From: Comamonas koreensis
GTDB taxonomy: Bacteria; Pseudomonadota; Gammaproteobacteria; Burkholderiales; Burkholderiaceae_C
DNA length: 64,000 bases
Direction: 5' to 3'
Assembly: GCF_014076495.1 (NCBI RefSeq)
Contig: NZ_CP043575.1
Location: 4,402,001-4,466,000 of the forward strand
Shown: piece by piece, positions 14,875-23,038 of the stretch
Layout of the letters: the number at the start of each line of letters is the position of its first letter
How positions within the stretch are numbered: the stretch's first letter is position 1
Program-made: the position numbers and the translations under genes
The notes under the pieces: model-generated
What the model was told of the DNA's origin: nothing
Database searches by the model: none
The model's input: only the letters and a program-made list of their open reading frames with translations

Positions 14875-17073
14875 ATGCCTACTAACTTTAATCATTCAGC
14901 CCCAATTAAAACACTACTCAAAAGTATTGTAGTGACCGCTCTCGCTGGCGCGCTCGGCATGGCCTATGGGGCGGTATACGCTCCAGATACGTTCGCTTCT
15001 GGAGGAGGCACCAATCTGGAGACCATGGTGATGGTCAAGGACGGCAGTGGTCGGGTGGTTATTGGTGGCTTGTTCAACACCGTGGAAGGCCAAGCTGGCT
15101 ACCAGGGCGTGGCACGTTTCAATACCGACGATTCGCTTGATACCGGCTTCAAGGTGGCGACCAATGACTTCGTCAAGGCCATTGCGGTGCAGCCAGACGG
15201 CAAGCTGCTGATTGGCGGCGAATTCACGTCAGTCAAGCCCAAAGGCGCTGCCAGCTTCACCACCTTCTGGGGCATTGCGCGCCTCAATGCCGATGGCACT
15301 TTGGATGCGGCCTTCCAGAATGCACCAGCCGGCTCGGTCAAGGCCAATGGCAATGTGCGTGGCATTGCGCTGCAGCCAGATGGTAAGATCATTATTGGTG
15401 GTTATTTCAACCGTGTCGATGGCACGGTCGCCAACCGGGTGGCCCGTCTGAATGCGGACGGCACGCTCGATGCCAGCTTCAACGTCGGCACCGGCCCGAA
15501 CAATGGCATTGAAGATGTCAAGCTGCAGGCAGACGGCAAGATTCTGATCTCGGGAACTTTCTCGCAAGTCAATGGCGTCAATCGTATGAGCGTGGCGCGC
15601 CTGAATACCGATGGTTCCGTGGATACCAGCTTTGACGCTGGTCAGGCCATTGCAGGGCGCAATGGCGCTTGGGACGGCTCCTGGCCCGTATATCAGCTGG
15701 CGTTGCAGGATGACGGCAAGATCGTATATGCTGGCGGCACGCATCGCTATGCCGATGAAATACACTGGCGCATTGCGCGCTTGAATACCGATGGCACGGT
15801 GGATAGCAGCTTCCAGTCCTATGTGAACTGGTGGGCCTCATCGGTGGCCCTGCAGAACGTGGGTGGCGAGCAGAAGATTGTGGTCGGTGGCGATTATGGC
15901 CGGGCCGGTGTGACCAACCCTGTCAATGGTGCTGTCCTGACCGACGCTCCGCGCCAGCGTATTGCGCGCTTCAATGCGGATGGCTCGTTAGATACCGAGT
16001 TCGATACTTCCTTTAGCGCCAATAGCTGGGTATGGGCCGTGCTGCCCAACAATGATGGAACCGTCTATCTGGGCGGGAAGTTCACCAGCGTTGCCGGCAT
16101 GGCGCGCCGTGGAATTGCACGTCTGGCCGAGCTCGATCCTACTAAGCAGGTCATCAACTTTCTGGCACCTGAGCCTGGTACCTATTCGGCGATGAATGGC
16201 GCTTCGGTTTCCTGGAACCCGACGCCGCCAACCACCAGCAGTGCCAATTTGCCAGTGACTTACAGCAGCGTGACCCCCTCCGTGTGCACGGTGGACTCCA
16301 CCACAGGCGCTGCTACATTGGTCACACCGGCAGTGACCGGGCTGTGCACGATCGAGGCCAACGCCGCAGCGGGTACCCAAACGATAGGTGGTCTGACCTA
16401 CGACGTCGACCCCGCACCTGCGGTGCGCCAAAGCATGCAGATCGACGCGCCACCGGACCAAAGCATCACCTTCCCAGCACAGACCTTGCAGCGCAATGTG
16501 GCCGATGGGGCGTTCAGCATTGACCCGGCAGCGACGGCCAGCTCAACCCTGGCGGTGAGCTACACAAGCCTAACCCCATCCATCTGCACCGTATCAGGTA
16601 CCACGGTGACGCCACTGGCTGGTGGTCTGTGCACCATCGCTGCCGACCAGCCGGGGGGCACTGTGGGCATAGTGGCTTTCAACGCTGCCGCGCAGGTGAC
16701 TCAGAGCGTGACCGTGCAAAGCGCGCAGACCATCACCTTCCCGTCCCAGTCTGCCCACAGCGTGGTGACGGGCAACAGCTTTACGCTGGAACCTGCTGCA
16801 ACGGCTAGCTCTGGCCTGGCGGTGAGCTACACCAGTCTGACGCCTACCGTATGCACAGTGGCTGGAAGCTCTGTGCGCGTGCTGACAACCGGTACCTGCA
16901 CCATTGAAGCCAACCAGGAAGGCAACGACTATTTCACGGTGGCTGAGCCTGTGACTCAGTCCATCACTGTCACTGCGCTGCCTGCTGCAACCCCTGTGCC
17001 GACGCTGGGAACCTGGTCACTGGCCATGTTGGCTGCGATGCTGGGCTTGGTGGGCTTCCGTCGCCGCGCCTGA
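14875..17073 (+). CDS. IPTL-CTERM surface protein with delta-60 repeats
   Basis: The 732-residue exported protein has a signal peptide (about 1-33, SIVVTALAGALGMAYGAVYA). Six or seven delta-60 repeats of about 50 residues follow (QPDGKLLIGGEFTSV...IARLNADGTLDAAF), giving a beta-propeller to about residue 420. Three Ig-like units of about 90 residues come next, each with a paired Cys motif (VSYTSLTPSICTV...GLCTIAA). The C-terminal sorting tail is PVPTLGTW, a hydrophobic helix and FRRRA. It is probably anchored or processed by an exosortase H-type system encoded elsewhere. A terminator follows at 17094. Function is unknown, likely adhesion or matrix. Confidence 0.88.
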   Translation: MPTNFNHSAPIKTLLKSIVVTALAGALGMAYGAVYAPDTFASGGGTNLETMVMVKDGSGRVVIGGLFNTVEGQAGYQGVARFNTDDSLDTGFKVATNDFVKAIAVQPDGKLLIGGEFTSVKPKGAASFTTFWGIARLNADGTLDAAFQNAPAGSVKANGNVRGIALQPDGKIIIGGYFNRVDGTVANRVARLNADGTLDASFNVGTGPNNGIEDVKLQADGKILISGTFSQVNGVNRMSVARLNTDGSVDTSFDAGQAIAGRNGAWDGSWPVYQLALQDDGKIVYAGGTHRYADEIHWRIARLNTDGTVDSSFQSYVNWWASSVALQNVGGEQKIVVGGDYGRAGVTNPVNGAVLTDAPRQRIARFNADGSLDTEFDTSFSANSWVWAVLPNNDGTVYLGGKFTSVAGMARRGIARLAELDPTKQVINFLAPEPGTYSAMNGASVSWNPTPPTTSSANLPVTYSSVTPSVCTVDSTTGAATLVTPAVTGLCTIEANAAAGTQTIGGLTYDVDPAPAVRQSMQIDAPPDQSITFPAQTLQRNVADGAFSIDPAATASSTLAVSYTSLTPSICTVSGTTVTPLAGGLCTIAADQPGGTVGIVAFNAAAQVTQSVTVQSAQTITFPSQSAHSVVTGNSFTLEPAATASSGLAVSYTSLTPTVCTVAGSSVRVLTTGTCTIEANQEGNDYFTVAEPVTQSITVTALPAATPVPTLGTWSLAMLAAMLGLVGFRRRA

Positions 17074-17093
17074 CAGGTTAGTTAATAAACAAT

Positions 17094-17133
17094 AAGCCTC
17101 ACCAGTGCCGTAGTGGCGCAGGGGAGGCTTTTT
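17094..17133 (+). terminator. Terminator of the delta-60 surface-protein gene
   Basis: AAGCCTC at 17094-17100 pairs with GAGGCTT (about 17124-17130) around an internal CCAGTGCC...GTGG region, and a T run follows to 17133. It lies about 20 bases after the stop codon. Confidence 0.75.
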
Positions 17134-17564
17134 CTATTTTCGGGTGCAAGCCTAAGCATTCCCTTATCGCGTTTTATTACGGCACCTCCCATGATGCTCA
17201 GTATGCTGGAAGATCCACAAACTGATACGTCGCTGCACGATCTATTGGCCCTCCAAATGAAGCCTTTAATTAGGAGGGATGGAATTCACACGGTAGATGC
17301 AGGTCGCCATGACTACCAGCATCATTTGCTCAAGATGTGTAGCATGGGAAATTTCAGGTTCGATTAAATTAGGGCAGCAATTCTTAGAGCTTGACTCTCC
17401 GAAGGCTGTATAAAATTATGCTCTTTTTTCTGGAGTCCATATAGAAGATTCGAAACATGGCATCAAAGTGCCCAAGCTCGAAAAAATAGTCAGAAACAAC
17501 CACAACCTCGTAGCGCAAGACCTATCGTCCATGCTTATGATCCAGGAAATACGGGCGATGACCC
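17134..17564. other. Intergenic, no convincing gene
   Basis: Only short frames occur, such as one from 17468 of 66 codons beginning MPKLEKIVRNN, with no clear ribosome site or recognisable family. Likely decayed DNA. Confidence 0.35.
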
Positions 17565-17885
17565 ATGAGTGCATGCTTGCCCTCCTCCATGAAGAACATA
17601 GGCTGTCCGGCCCTGCTCACTATAACAACCATCATTTATTGGTGCACGAAATCAACCGCCGTGTATGAGCAAGGATCGAGAAGCTGGGCAGTAGTGCCAA
17701 GTATCGGGTTCTCGGTGGTTGCTGCTGGCATGTTGTGTATTGTTATGGCTATTGCTTCCTGCGTCGATGGAAGCGCTCCCCTTACGAAGCGCATGCATGA
17801 GTTGCAAAATAGTTGGCTCAAGCCCGAAAGCAGCCAAAGCATTACTGGCAGCTGTCTGTCTCCGACCGTCTCGATCATTGAATGA
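17565..17885 (+). CDS. Possible small membrane protein
   Basis: The 106-residue frame has two hydrophobic stretches, PALLTITTIIYWC (about 16-28) and GFSVVAAGMLCIVMAIASCV (about 48-67), then a polar tail. An internal ATG at 17589 could be the real start. No family is recognised and no ribosome site is clear. The surroundings are decayed, so it may not be a gene. Confidence 0.3.
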   Translation: MSACLPSSMKNIGCPALLTITTIIYWCTKSTAVYEQGSRSWAVVPSIGFSVVAAGMLCIVMAIASCVDGSAPLTKRMHELQNSWLKPESSQSITGSCLSPTVSIIE

Positions 17886-18017
17886 CGGAAACAAGCGTCC
17901 ATCCCCCAGGCTAGCATCATGGTGCAAGTGAATCACAGAGCGCTGAGCCAGACAGCCCCATCCAAGGGAGACGCAGATTCACCTTAGCATAACAAGTGCG
18001 CCATGACTAACCCTGGT

Positions 18018-18245
18018 AGCGCACTCGAACCTCCTGCACCCCGGAAGGCTAAACGGCTGCAGTACACGGTACGTAACTTGTGAACATGCCCAGTGCGGAG
18101 TCGAAAGTCAAGCCAGAGAGCTATCAAACTGCTCTTGTTCCGAGGTTGCATGCAGAGTTACCACAGCGCAGCACGAAAAACCTAGGCGGCACTTCCAAAG
18201 TCTACGCATCCAAAAAAATCGCCTAGACCTCCTCGGGTGCCGATA
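18018..18245. repeat. Dispersed hairpin repeat, copy E (hairpin lost)
   Basis: The copy starts GCACTCGAACCTCCTGCACC and jumps to GGCTAAACGGCTGCAG, so the hairpin segment present in B and F is deleted. It continues with GAGAGCTATCAAACTGC, the core GAGGTTGCATGCAGAGTTAC at 18142 and AAACCTAGGCGGCACTTCC, then the tail CGCCTAGACCTCCTCGGGTG. No gene lies between 17886 and 18293. Confidence 0.6.
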
Positions 18246-18293
18246 AATCATAAATAGCCTACAGGGAGGGAGCTAACAAACAAATACTAATGA

Positions 18294-18908
18294 TCAGAGA
18301 CCGCGGCTCAATCTTATAATAGAATTACCCATCATTACGCTGTTGGGCACAATTAATTCATGCCCGTCAGCATTAATCAACTGCGTAAACCCTAGAGAGA
18401 TGACTTCAACCTTAGCGGTCACTACCCCAAGAGGGGAATTAATTTGAATAGTATCCCCAACACGAATTTGTCTATATAGCACCAATGAAAAGCCAGCAAT
18501 TACGTTGCCCAGCGTACTCTGAGCTGCCATCCCGACTACCACAGACACCACGCTTACTCCTGCAAGTAGCGCTGTACCTAAAGCTCTCAACTCCGGTATC
18601 AAATGCGCGTAGAGAACAAACCCAAAGACGCAAGTTAATAGCTGTGCAAACTCGCTCACAAATTGCAGCGCAGTAGTGTCTGATAGGTGTAGTGCCACGT
18701 GCCGGACACTTCTACGGATCAGCAATACGACGATAAGTATCAATCCCAGAATCAAAGCACCAATTAATAGTGCGCCAAGAGGAGATCTGGGAGATAAAGC
18801 GGTACCGAATGACCCCAAGAAAGCACTCATACAAATCAACCCAGTGTTCGATATATGAAGTGTACCTTGCATAACAGCTATTGACACGAAGATAGTCATA
18901 GCTACCAT
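18294..18908 (-). CDS. MscS-family mechanosensitive channel
   Basis: The 204-residue protein has two to three N-terminal membrane segments (about 10-30, 45-65 and 80-105). The MscS pore helix and beta domain follow: ALGTALLAGVSVVSVVVGMA, AQSTLGNVIAGFSLVLYRQI, VGDTIQI and IVPNSVMMGNSIIRLS. MscS channels open under membrane tension during hypo-osmotic shock. This one is short and ends right after the beta domain, lacking the C-terminal alpha-beta cage of E. coli MscS. That is common in minimal homologues, but truncation here is possible. It is flanked on both sides by dispersed repeats. Confidence 0.85.
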   Translation of the reverse strand: MVAMTIFVSIAVMQGTLHISNTGLICMSAFLGSFGTALSPRSPLGALLIGALILGLILIVVLLIRRSVRHVALHLSDTTALQFVSEFAQLLTCVFGFVLYAHLIPELRALGTALLAGVSVVSVVVGMAAQSTLGNVIAGFSLVLYRQIRVGDTIQINSPLGVVTAKVEVISLGFTQLINADGHELIVPNSVMMGNSIIRLSRGL

Positions 18909-19017
18909 GCCCTGAACTTAAAGAAATGCTGAACATACATAAGTGAAGCCGGAGCTAGCACACACGTCGCATACAGTGCAATCCAGCCACTATCTCCTCC
19001 TCCTAGCTCCCACGATC

Positions 19018-19273
19018 GCAGCGCACTCATACCTCCTGCATCCGGTACCCCCCACCCTCCACCCCTGAAAGGCGTGGCCGGGGGGAAACGAGTGGGGAAG
19101 TGGCTACAAGGGTAGCGCGCATGCATCTCGCAAGGCTAACCGACTGCAGGACACAATTTATAGCCAGCGAACACGCCCAAGTGCCGGCATTGGAGTTCAA
19201 GCCAGCGAGCCATCAACCTGCGATAGCCACGAAGTTGCATGGTGAGGTACCGAAGTACAGCGCGCAAACTAGC
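19018..19273. repeat. Dispersed hairpin repeat, copy F, cut by IS481 fragment
   Basis: GCGCACTCATACCTCCTGCA is followed by a GC-rich hairpin region (about 19048-19098), AAGGCTAACCGACTGCAGGA, TTGGAGTTCAAGCCAGCGAG and the core GAAGTTGCATGGTGAGGTAC at 19231. It ends at ACTAGC (19268-19273), exactly where an IS481-family end begins. In copies B and C the same ACTAGC continues as CGCTACC, so the right part of this copy was displaced. Confidence 0.65.
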
Positions 19274-19625
19274 TGTTGATCTGTAATAGGTTGTTCAATC
19301 CACGTCGGGAGGCTGGAGGCTTGCGGCCGAAGGCTGAGTGCGGTTTTCGGGCGATGTAGTAAGACAAGAAGGCGGGGAACCACGCAGTGCGCTCTTGGCT
19401 GTTCTCCCATATGCACCCGTAAGTCCATTCACGCAGGCACGTCTGGATGAAACGCTCGGCCTTGTCATTGGTTTGCGGGCCATAGGGCCGTTTGAAGGTG
19501 TATTTGATACCCATGGCTTGGCAGATACGCGCGAATTCTTAAGGCTGCTCATCCGGCAGAATTCCTCGGAGTTGCTGAAGCGTGGTCACACCAGTTTGCC
19601 AGACTTGTCCAGCTGAACAAGCTAT
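19269..19625 (-). pseudogene. IS481-family transposase fragment
   Basis: The minus strand from 19514 reads MGIKYTFKRPYGPQTNDKAE, RFIQTCLREWTYG and ending GLNNLLQINS. It contains the DDE glutamate in KAERFIQ and the IS481 C-terminus. Upstream an in-frame TAA precedes EFARICQA, and the weaker match GVTTLQQLRGILPDEQP continues to about 19625. The end at 19274 begins TGTTGATCTGTAATAGGTTG, resembling the IS481 end at 13056. As in that element, the stop TAG lies in the ACTAGC target. The 5' half is missing. Confidence 0.75.
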
Positions 19626-19659
19626 TGAAACATCACATGTAGGCAAGCCTCGGAGAATC

Positions 19660-19815
19660 ACCCACCCCTGCATCCGTGACGTCAGCCGGACCCAGAGATC
19701 GTGGAGGTCATCGTCCTTTTCGAGGCTGCCTTCCTCCAGCGCAGACAACGTAAAGTTAAAAGGAAGACGCATTGCATTTGCATTGGGGAGAGCCGGGTCA
19801 GTCTGGCTAGTGGAT
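19660..19815 (-). pseudogene. Abi-alpha/DUF4393-like fragment
   Basis: The minus strand encodes PALPNANAMRLPFNFTLSAL, then EEGSLEKDDDLHDLWVRLTS. This resembles the DUF4393 (Abi-alpha) motif, where an Ala-Leu-Glu-rich helix precedes a DLxxLWxxLL segment. Proteins with that domain have been linked to abortive infection. Only about 45 residues remain before the frame runs into the IS481 fragment. The assignment rests on one motif and is tentative. Confidence 0.35.
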
Positions 19816-20509
19816 CAGGGATAAGCGCCCACCCCCACCTCTGGCTCGTCCAGCCGTTGTCTACAACGACCAGACCTACATATCCAACTCCCGCACCGTT
19901 GTGGAAAACATCCACAACAGCACCCATGTGCATGTAGTCAACACGGCTCCAGTGGCAGAGTCAGCCCGACCTGCAATGACCACTGGCGAGCTCCCCGACG
20001 GCCACGGGGTCGCGCTGGCAGCCGGCGTAGCAGCGGCAGGCGGCTACGCACTCAGCCAACGCCAGACCATCGACCCGGCTGAGATGCCAATCAGCCCGGG
20101 CGTGCAGCCTATGGTCCGCCCCAGTGCCGTGGCACCCATGCAGCCGCTTCCAGACTCCCATGCCCAGACAACCCCGGCACCTGCCCATCAACGGCCCGGC
20201 GGGTTGACCATGCCACAACCGATGGCACAGCCGCCAGCACACGGCCAACCCCTGGAAGCACAGCACACACAGCAAGCGCAAGCGCGCCAGCAGCAAATGG
20301 CACAGCAGCGCGCACAGCAAGACCAGATACACCAACAGCAGATGGCGCAGCAACGCGCCCAACATGAACAGATGCAACAACAAATAAGAGCCCAACAGCA
20401 TGCACAAGCAGCGCAAATGCGCCAGCAACAGATGCACCAGCAAGCGCAGTCAAGCGCCCACCCGCAGCTTCGTGAAGGCCAACATGGCGAACGCCGCGAC
20501 CGCCAGTAA
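19811..20509 (+). pseudogene. Gln/Met-rich protein, N-terminus missing
   Basis: The frame is open from 19811 without an ATG; GTG 19901 would give 202 residues. Early sequence AVVYNDQTYISNSRTVVENI and STHVHVVN is strand-like. An Ala/Gly stretch VALAAGVAAAGGYALSQRQT follows, and from about residue 110 a low-complexity region repeats QQQMAQQRAQ-type units. The repeats at 20275-20460 make the DNA itself a degenerate CAGCAG/CAACAG array. The start looks truncated because the open frame begins abruptly after a stop. No function recognised. Confidence 0.45.
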
Positions 20510-20747
20510 GTCCGCATGGCTGTGTCTGGTGCAGCAGCTGTGCAGGCCATGTGGGGGCTGTGCGGGATGGCTTAATCGCCATAAGGGGCGCAATCTGCTG
20601 CACGCACCAGAACGGGAAGCCTAGGCGGCATTCGCCAGCCTCTCCCTGGGGCGACACCCTAGGGCGATGGCTGCACAAACGCAGGCAAGGAATGTCCTCT
20701 TTGCGTCGACCTGAGCGCTCTGATTCGGTCCCAGGGGAAGGTCGTGC

Positions 20748-20844
20748 CGCAGCCGCGGACGGCTACACGATCAACGATGGAGACAACGAAACCCATTGCT
20801 TGGCCGTGGTCACGCAGGACCATGGGTATGGCCATATCGCTGCA
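20748..20844 (+). pseudogene. Decayed copy of the Cys-repeat secreted protein
   Basis: One frame reads AAADGYTINDGDNETHCLAV, then VTQDHGYGHI. It aligns with SSDCYAIKDGDKRAYCLAVV and KRDYGYCHRI of the protein at 5399-5698, including long identical DNA stretches such as GATGGAGACAA. Two of three cysteines are changed to Gly. The signal peptide and later repeats are not recognisable around it. The flanks 20510-20747 and 20845-21024 show no gene. Confidence 0.6.
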
Positions 20845-21024
20845 TCCGCGTCGTCAGCGCCGGCATCGCGCCGTAGCAGCCCGGAATGGGCCAACGCGAT
20901 GACAGGGGCAATGGCCACAGCGCTTGTCTCAGCCGTGACCGCGTTGACGGGGTGCCGTTCTTATCCTTGCATCCGTCGCATGACAATCCCGTGACCCTTT
21001 CCGCGGTCTCCTCCCACACCCAAA

Positions 21025-22290
21025 ATGAACATGAAAAAAACCTTGCTGGCCATCGCCGCTGCTGCGGCCCTTTCTTTGAGCGTATCGGGCTGCTCCGACA
21101 GCAGCGCCTCCTCGCTGCGCTACAACGCCACGCTGGACCAGGCTTCGCAGGCCGAGAAGGCGGCCGTCCTCCAAACACTGCAGGAGCTGGTCAACATCGA
21201 GACAGGTACCAATGACCCCGTTGGCATTCCGCAGATGGGCAACTACCTCGAAGCCCGCCTACAGGCACTCGGCGCCAATGTGGTGCGCCATAAGGCAGAG
21301 GCGGGTGTGGTGGGCGACAACATTGTCGGCACTTTCCAGGGCAGCGGCACCAAGAGCCTGCTGCTGATGGCCCACATGGATACCGTGTATGCGAGCGGTA
21401 TCCTGGCTACGGCGCCTTTCAAGGTCGAAGGCGACAAGGCCTATGGCGCCGGCATTGCCGATGCCAAGGGCGGCATCGCCGTCATCTTGCACAGCCTGGG
21501 CCTGCTCAAGGCGCAGAATTTCAGCAAGTTCAAGACCATCACGGTGATGTTCAACACCGATGAGGAAAAGGGCTCCTTCGGTTCGCGCGACCTGATCCAG
21601 AAGCTGGCCGCCTCGCACGACTATGTGCTGTCCTACGAGCCTTCCGGCCTGGAAGAAGGCTTTGGCACTGCGACCTCCGGCATTGCCTATGTACAGGCGG
21701 TGGTGCATGGCAAGGCATCGCACGCAGGTGTGGCACCGGAGGCGGGCATCAATGCGCTGACCGAGGCCTCGGCCCTGGTGCTGCGCACGCAGGACATCCA
21801 GGACAAATCCAAGGAACGCGGCTTTAACTGGACCACGATGACCGCTGGCGGCAGCGCCACCAACATCATCCCGGACAAGGCCGTGGTCAATGCCGACGTG
21901 CGCTATGGCAAGAACGAGGATCTGGACCTGATGAAGGGCATGCTCGACAAAGCCGCATCGACGCCCCATGTGCACGGCGCCACCATCGACATCAACCTGA
22001 CCCGGGGCCGCCCCGCCTTCAACGCCAACGACGAGGGTGTCAAGCTGATCCAGAAGGCGATCACCATCTATGCCGATGTGGGCGGTAAATCGCAGATGTA
22101 CACCACGCGCGGCGGTGGCGGCTCGGACGCTGCCTATGCCGCGCTGTCGGGCAAGCCAGTCATTGAGGGTCTGGGTCTGCCCGGCGCCAACTACCACTCC
22201 AACCTGGCTGAGTATGTGCTGACCGAGCCCATCGCGCGGCGCCTCTACCTGTCGGCACAGCTGATCTCCGATCTGGGACAGGGCATGTAA
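21025..22290 (+). CDS. M20 peptidase, carboxypeptidase G2-like lipoprotein
   Basis: The 421-residue zinc peptidase has a lipoprotein signal (about 1-23, LSLSVSGC with Cys as lipidation site), so it is likely membrane-attached in the periplasm. Metal-site motifs of M20 are present: AHMDTVY, GIADAKGGIAV (bridging Asp), NTDEEKGSFGS (general base Glu and metal Glu) and GLPGANYHSNLAEYV (final His). The dimerisation domain contains VVHGKASHAGVAPEAG. Carboxypeptidase G2 relatives cleave C-terminal glutamate from folates and peptides; the substrate here is inferred. It is monocistronic with a terminator at 22316. Confidence 0.88.
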   Translation: MNMKKTLLAIAAAAALSLSVSGCSDSSASSLRYNATLDQASQAEKAAVLQTLQELVNIETGTNDPVGIPQMGNYLEARLQALGANVVRHKAEAGVVGDNIVGTFQGSGTKSLLLMAHMDTVYASGILATAPFKVEGDKAYGAGIADAKGGIAVILHSLGLLKAQNFSKFKTITVMFNTDEEKGSFGSRDLIQKLAASHDYVLSYEPSGLEEGFGTATSGIAYVQAVVHGKASHAGVAPEAGINALTEASALVLRTQDIQDKSKERGFNWTTMTAGGSATNIIPDKAVVNADVRYGKNEDLDLMKGMLDKAASTPHVHGATIDINLTRGRPAFNANDEGVKLIQKAITIYADVGGKSQMYTTRGGGGSDAAYAALSGKPVIEGLGLPGANYHSNLAEYVLTEPIARRLYLSAQLISDLGQGM

Positions 22291-22315
22291 TCCACCCAGC
22301 CCACCTCCCCTGTGC

Positions 22316-22345
22316 AGGCGCCAGCCAACACTGGCGCCTTTTTAT
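22316..22345 (+). terminator. Terminator of M20 peptidase gene
   Basis: AGGCGCCAG and CTGGCGCCT form a perfect 9-bp stem (22316-22324 with 22331-22339) with a 6-base loop. A run of T follows, 25 bases after the stop. Confidence 0.9.
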
Positions 22346-22540
22346 TTATGGGGCCCGCCCCATGCACGCGCGGCACTGATGCGTCAGCGGAACTGGCGAA
22401 AAAAGACGACGATGCCGGGGCCTGCCAGCGTACGCGGCAGTATCGCGCCCGGCGGCCACTGCGGACTATGATGGCCGGGTCAGTGGGCAGCCCGAGGGTT
22501 CATGCAGGCGCTGCCCGCCCCCAGCTTGAGGAGTCATGCC

Positions 22541-23038
22541 ATGTTCTCTATGAGTGTTCCTTGGTGGGAATTTGTCGTTCGCGGCTTTGTCGTCTACGCA
22601 TTCCTGCTGGTGTTTCTGCGGCTGACCGGCCGGCGCCAGATTGGGCAATACGACCCCTTCGATCTCATCCTGCTGCTGATCCTGTCCAACGCCGTGCAGA
22701 ACTCGATGAATGCAGGCGACAACTCGCTGATCGGCGGGCTGATCTCAGCCACGACTTTGATCGCCTGCCACTCCATCGTGGCGCAGCTGAGCTACCGCAG
22801 CAGGCGGGTGTCGCGCTGGGTCGATGGCATTCCCAAGCGATTGATATCCAACGGCCAGGTCAACCGCCAGGTGATGGATGCCGAACTCCTCACCAGTGAT
22901 GACCTGAAAGCGGCGCTGCGCGGCGCAGGCTGCCTGCACACCTACGAGGTGGAGCAGGCGACGATTGAGACCAACGGGCAGATAACGATTGTGCTGCGCA
23001 ACCGCGACAGCTCCTCGGGCGCGTCGGACGCGGTCTAG
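22541..23038 (+). CDS. DUF421 / YetF-family membrane protein
   Basis: The 165-residue protein has a Trp-rich N-terminus, two or three membrane helices and the YetF/DUF421 signature: FLVF-type helix LRLTGRRQIGQYDPFDLILL, LSNAVQNSM, and a cytoplasmic tail with RLISNGQVNRQVMDAELLTS and GCLHTYEVEQATIETNGQIT. The family's function is not firmly established. ATG 22541 is chosen because GAGGAG lies eight bases upstream. It converges with the ligase gene, the two overlapping by about four bases at 23035-23038. Confidence 0.85.
   Translation: MFSMSVPWWEFVVRGFVVYAFLLVFLRLTGRRQIGQYDPFDLILLLILSNAVQNSMNAGDNSLIGGLISATTLIACHSIVAQLSYRSRRVSRWVDGIPKRLISNGQVNRQVMDAELLTSDDLKAALRGAGCLHTYEVEQATIETNGQITIVLRNRDSSSGASDAV

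Noticed and set aside
20275..20460. Possible CRISPR array in the CAG-rich stretch
   Set aside because: Units are short, imperfect and contiguous without unique spacers; this is coding low complexity. No CRISPR array was seen anywhere in the window.
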